The notes beneath the pieces were generated by a model. The model was not told the DNA's origin. It did not search any database and saw nothing but the letters and a program-made list of their open reading frames with translations. A program made the position numbers and the translations under genes. DNA of 64,000 nucleotides from assembly GCA_030374765.1 (NCBI GenBank), contig JARGXX010000080.1:1860001-1924000 (forward strand), given 5' to 3'. This DNA comes from Agarophyton chilense (taxonomy: Eukaryota; Rhodophyta; Florideophyceae; Gracilariales; Gracilariaceae). Positions 60,200 to 64,000 of the stretch are shown here, one piece after another (position 1 is the first letter of the stretch; each line of letters starts with the position of its first letter).

Positions 60200-62175
60200 G
60201 CATGCCTGGAGAGGATCTTCAATCCAAAGCTACTCTGGACGAGAGAGCCCAATTGGTTAGCCCAGCTCGGAAAGAGATGGAACAACACATGGCAAAACTG
60301 CGCGTTCAGCGCACACTTCGCCACAAAGTTCCGTCATCGGCTAACGTCGCCTACCAACCTGGCGACAAAGTTCTCGTCTGGAGGGAGAAGATCGTTGCAA
60401 ACCGTATCGGTGAATGGCTTGGACCTTTTGAGATCGTCACTGTAGATCATGACGCAAAGCTTGTTCATCTACGTCTGTCTCCGAATGCGAACGTAAGTTC
60501 CTTCAACTTTGCGCAGGTGAAGCCCTATGCTCGACCGCAAGAGGTATCTCACACCCATATGTGCGAGTTAATGGACGCTATAAGTCACTACTGCTCGGAG
60601 GTTGACGACGTCTTTATGACGGAGGTTCTTAGTTCTAGTGATCACCGCGCACATGACCCGCGCATGGCTATCGCTAAGACGGAAGAGCTTCGAGGATTGC
60701 TCGAAAGAGGAACCTTTAAGGTCATCCTGAAGCAGGATATACCACCCGATGGGAATGTCTTACCCGGTCGATTTGTTTTGGCTATCAAGTCAACCGAAGA
60801 CGGTGAAGAGAAGTTCAAAGCCCGATATGTCATCGGCGGACACCGTGATCGGATGAAGCACCTGATGGCTCACTACAGTCAAACGCTCCAACCACAATCG
60901 GTTCGAATTATCCTTGCGCTATCATCTCTTTTAGGTTTTGAGTTGTGGACCAACGACATTACGCAGGCTTACTTTCCATCTATGGAACCACTTTTACGCG
61001 AAATATTCATCGCTGATCCCGTTCCGGAATTCGAGTTGAACCTAAGTCAGGCGCTACAACTTCTGAAACCACTTTATGGTCTGTGCTAATATGGAGACCT
61101 ATGGTTTTCTACAATGGATAAGCACCATCGACTGGATTGTGGGTATGAAGGTAATGCGATCAGACCCAGCGCTGTACGACCTCCACCGAAATGGTAACCT
61201 TATCGGTCTCTCAGGATCATATGTGGATGATCTACTCCGCTCTGGTGATAGTGAGTTTGGCGCTATTTGCGACCGCACACGGGAAAATTTCGAAGCTAAG
61301 GCGGATTCTTTTCCTCCATGTACCTTCACGGGATTCAAGGTAGAATCCAACCGCATTGGTGACTACTGCATAACACAGCACAGCTACGTCAAGAAGCTCA
61401 CCAACTTGGGAAAAGACGCTACCTTTCAGGACTTTGCCTCAATTCGGATGAAGCTCGCATGGCTCGCGCACTCGCGTATTGATATACTATATCGCGTTTA
61501 GCAGATCACGCAAGTCACCAGGGCCCGATTTGAACAAGACCGCAAGGGTATTATCAAGAGAGACAATGAGACCATCGACAACGCAAAATCTCATGACCTC
61601 TCGGTACATTTCCCGAAGCTCGACCGTGATTCGCTTCACCTACTTGGGGTTTCGGACGCATAATTCTCTACGAACGCGGACATAACCTCCCAGCTTGGTT
61701 ACATCGTGTTCTTGGCGGACCATTTCGGTAGAGTCATCCCAATCGCGTTCAAATCCTATAAGGCACGACGAGTTACTCGCTCTTCGTTCGCAGCTGAACT
61801 TATAGCCTTTGCAGATATGTACGATGCCGCTTTTACGCTATCGACCGAACTCGGACTTTTACTTGGCATATCACCGCTCCCGGTTTGTCTACTCACTGAT
61901 TCAAAGTCGTTGTTCGACATTATCCACAAGGGTCTCGTAGATCCGAAAAACGATTGATGATTGACATCGCCATCGCTCGCGAAGGATACCACTCAGGTCA
62001 TATCTCAGACATTGGTTTTATCCGTAATGGTCAAAATCTTGCAGACCATCTTACGAAGACAACTAACGTCACACCGCTTCGGGAAGTTCTAAAGACGGGT
62101 ATTTGGAATATCATACCTGAGCAATATATTGTTCACTCGAACCCAAGCGAATATAATCGACCTGCAGGAGAAATG
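60200..62175 (+). pseudogene. Reverse transcriptase and RNase H region of the copia element
   Basis: Integrase C-terminal sequence runs to about 60540 and includes [15 protein letters not shown]. Reverse transcriptase follows: [42 protein letters not shown] and LLKPLYGLC (60680-61088), then YVDDLLRSGDSEF near 61225. RNase H shows RRVTRSSFAAELIAFADM near 61765, LLTDSKSLFDIIHKG near 61900 and NGQNLADHLTK near 62025. The set is complete for Ty1/copia but broken. Confidence 0.88.
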
Positions 62176-62545
62176 TAATAAACAGATGGTGAATGGCGAG
62201 GGACTGTTGCTATCAAATGTTCCGATAACTGTGCAAAGTTCACCTTAAAGGTCTTTTTGGCAAAAGAGAACAGAGGCGTACGACACATCGTTCGGAAAGC
62301 CCCTCTTATCTGGCAAGCCAGACCCCTCAATTCTGCGGTACCCGTGTAAGGGCACCACAGCAAAGCACGTCTGCGCCCCTCACGTCAATCGACGCTGGTC
62401 AGTTCTCGACCGCCGTGATTAACCGACCGATATTTATACCGATCTGGTACTGTACGCTTCTTTAGTGGTATGGGTTCGAACCTTGGCAGGTATTCTTTTT
62501 TTCAATTTAGATGCCCAATCGTGCCGCTTCAACAAGTGGATGGAG

Positions 62546-62882
62546 TGTGCATGTCAGGCTGACGGTGGAACTTGCGTCAGAGGCCCGCTTGGGCCGCACT
62601 TGTGGACCACATAGGTTGTTAGAGTTTTACTCAAACTCCTAGTGAGCTCGCTAGTGATCTGACCCATGTGGGAGACAATACCAAAGGAATAAAGAAGATA
62701 AACAGTTAAGGTAACACGATTGTTCGTGCCCGGCTCCGTACAGAGGCTGTTGTCAGCTCTGGTCTTCTACATCCTTGTTCTTACAACTAATCCTACGACC
62801 TTCCAGGTTTTCTATCGATACCGTACCGGACCGCGCTTACCGCCGTGCCAACGCAAAGGACCCGCCAGCGAAGAGATCGTCA
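62546..62882 (+). repeat. 3' LTR of the copia element
   Basis: Same length and orientation as 56803-57139, about 96 percent identical by eye. It is followed by the target duplication GCGCG and then GTG-rich sequence. Confidence 0.95.
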
Positions 62883-63385
62883 GCGCGCGACATTGTAAAA
62901 CAAAATAATTTGACATGCTCGTGTGTATATTGCGCGTTTGTTGTATGCTCGTGAGTGGAATGTTCGTCTGTAGCATGAGGGTAGGTGGTGCGTGGATATT
63001 TTGCCAGCGGGTGAGTGGCTGCGGTCGGTTAGACAAGGTTGGGTGTTGCTTGCTTGTGTGTGGCAGGCGAGTGTGGCACGTGCGTACGTAGAAAGTGTCC
63101 GTATGAAATGAAAATACGAGGCAAGCAGGTCAATAGGCGTTTGTGCGTGGGTGTGTATGCATGTGGGCGTGCATGGGGGCCTGCGCGCGTGTGCGTGTAG
63201 GTGAGTTTCTGTATGCGTTTGTGTAGTTGTGTGTGCACATGTGTGAGTGCGTGCGGCGCTTGGGCGTGTGTGCAGTGTGTGCCCGGCGCTTTAGTGGTGG
63301 TGTTTGTGGGTGTTTGGGTGTGTGGGTGTGTGATTGCGGTGTGTTTGCGGTGTGTGCGGCGTGTGGTCACATCTCAAAGCGCCTT
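62883..63385 (+). repeat. GTG-rich simple-sequence region, right part
   Basis: Irregular GTGTGTG, GTGCGTG and GGGTGTTTG elements, densest at 63140-63370. It is the continuation of 56155-56802 across the copia insertion. Long open frames on both strands here are artefacts of the repeat. Confidence 0.8.
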
Positions 63386-64000
63386 TGCGCCAATTTTCTG
63401 CATGTAAAAGAATACGAGCACACTTCCACCCAGCTAGCTCTCCCCTTACGCTCGACAAACGCCACTCAAATTCTCCGCGCTTCTCATCGCTTCCTTTCAC
63501 CCAGCCTCCCCTCAAACCGTCAAGTTCCAATCCATTGTCTCCTAAATCTAATCCGATCCAAAAATCTCCATAAACGCAAAGTCCACGAACGTTTCAACCC
63601 TCTCAGAGATCCAGACCACTACGGGACTCTCATCCGACTGGGCTTCTATGTTTTCCACCGCCTTGGAACTCAGCCCGATCTATTGTATACCACCGTTGGC
63701 TTCATTCGTTATGAACTGACAACTGTTCGCAACAAACCCTCAAAAGATTAACACAAATCTATACCTCAAAAGCCCGGTCTATGTCCCTGTCCAGCAACTT
63801 CACTACAACTCGTGCACGAACAGCTTTTTATATCCCGTCAGACAGTGTTTCTCAGTTGGTCTAGATCATTTTCTCAGCCCGAGGTTTCACAATTCGACAT
63901 ATGTGTCTGACCAGACCTTAAAAATCACATTCTGTACCATAAGAACCAAAATGTTATTTGGTCTTACTCCTACAAGAAGGACATAGAATTTTCCATCAGC
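63386..64000. other. Unassigned window end; possible coding relic
   Basis: An open frame that starts in the GTG array runs on to 63751. Outside the array it has protein-like composition (FNPLRDPDHYGTLIRLGFYV). No family is recognised and the window ends before context can help. Confidence 0.3.

Larger units (their letters stand above)
56803..62882 (+). mobile_element. Ty1/copia LTR retrotransposon, fairly recent
   Basis: The element is 6.08 kb with two 337-bp LTRs differing at about 13 positions by my count (about 4 percent), flanked by a perfect 5-bp target duplication GCGCG (56798-56802 and 62883-62887). The order is gag with zinc-knuckle-like motif, protease, integrase, reverse transcriptase, RNase H. 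This is the Ty1/copia order, and the integrase block resembles a copia lineage that I associate with fungi and oomycetes. All parts are present, but the coding region is broken in roughly half a dozen places or more. It is younger than the relics at 4062 and 28785 and a little older than the Ty3 element at 12979. Confidence 0.95.

Noticed and set aside
62455-62500. tRNA gene or tRNA-derived SINE
   Set aside because: GGTTCGAACCT matches a B-box and a T-run follows, but no A-box at the right distance, no acceptor stem and no cloverleaf pairing could be found.
63201-63751. Open frame of 174 codons as a gene
   Set aside because: Its first half lies in the GTG-rich array (Cys/Val/Gly repeats). 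The second half is protein-like but unsupported, so I list it only as a possible relic.
1-64000. CRISPR array, rRNA operon or bacterial origin
   Set aside because: No regularly spaced short direct repeats with unique spacers and no recognisable rRNA sequence were seen; all identified genes are eukaryotic.

Overview
This is eukaryotic nuclear DNA: no bacterial operons, no ribosome-binding-site gene order, and about a third of the window is LTR retrotransposon sequence. The best-preserved Ty3/gypsy element ends in a chromodomain-like segment and its reverse transcriptase resembles the lineage I know from oomycetes. A Tnp2-type DNA transposase, an OrsD-like zinc-finger/RecQ helicase relic of the kind found in fungal subtelomeres, and a short TTTAGGG-like tract also occur. 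I infer a repeat-rich eukaryotic microbe, perhaps oomycete or fungus-like. The species is not determined, and the taxonomic call rests on memory of protein families, not on a search.

Layout. 1-4061: nothing recognised. 4062-9405: an old Ty3/gypsy relic bounded by two diverged LTRs. 10583-12978 and 18609-19350 (minus strand): two pieces of one Tnp2/CACTA-type DNA transposase gene. It is split by a young Ty3/gypsy element at 12979-18608, which has near-identical 390-bp LTRs and a TTCA target duplication. 19493-20176: an unassigned open frame running away from the transposase. 21890-27620: three decayed cellular genes, all on the minus strand: ATM kinase (C-terminal part), an ENPP-type phosphodiesterase, and UTP21/WDR36. 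28785-35138: a very old Ty1/copia relic carrying a GC-rich minisatellite and two short tandem repeats in its leader. 35139-44379: a long gene desert with a few open frames I cannot name. 44380-45555: a gag fossil that runs up to a degenerate telomere-like tract. 46380-47150: a cluster of palindromes and a foldback hairpin. 48750-53080 (minus): a decayed OrsD-like zinc-finger/RecQ helicase gene. 56155-63385: a GTG-rich simple-sequence region into which a fairly recent Ty1/copia element (56803-62882, TSD GCGCG) inserted.

Together the window reads as a repeat graveyard built in layers. Old Ty3, copia and DNA transposons and a decayed block of cellular genes came first. Two much younger LTR elements then landed in the DNA transposon and in the GTG-rich array. 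I see no gene here that I would call functional with confidence, apart from the open frames of the young Ty3 element. I found no CRISPR array, rRNA gene or convincing tRNA gene. I found no clear novel system; the most interesting leads are the co-oriented block of decayed cellular genes and the possible fossil chromosome end at 44.4-53.1 kb.
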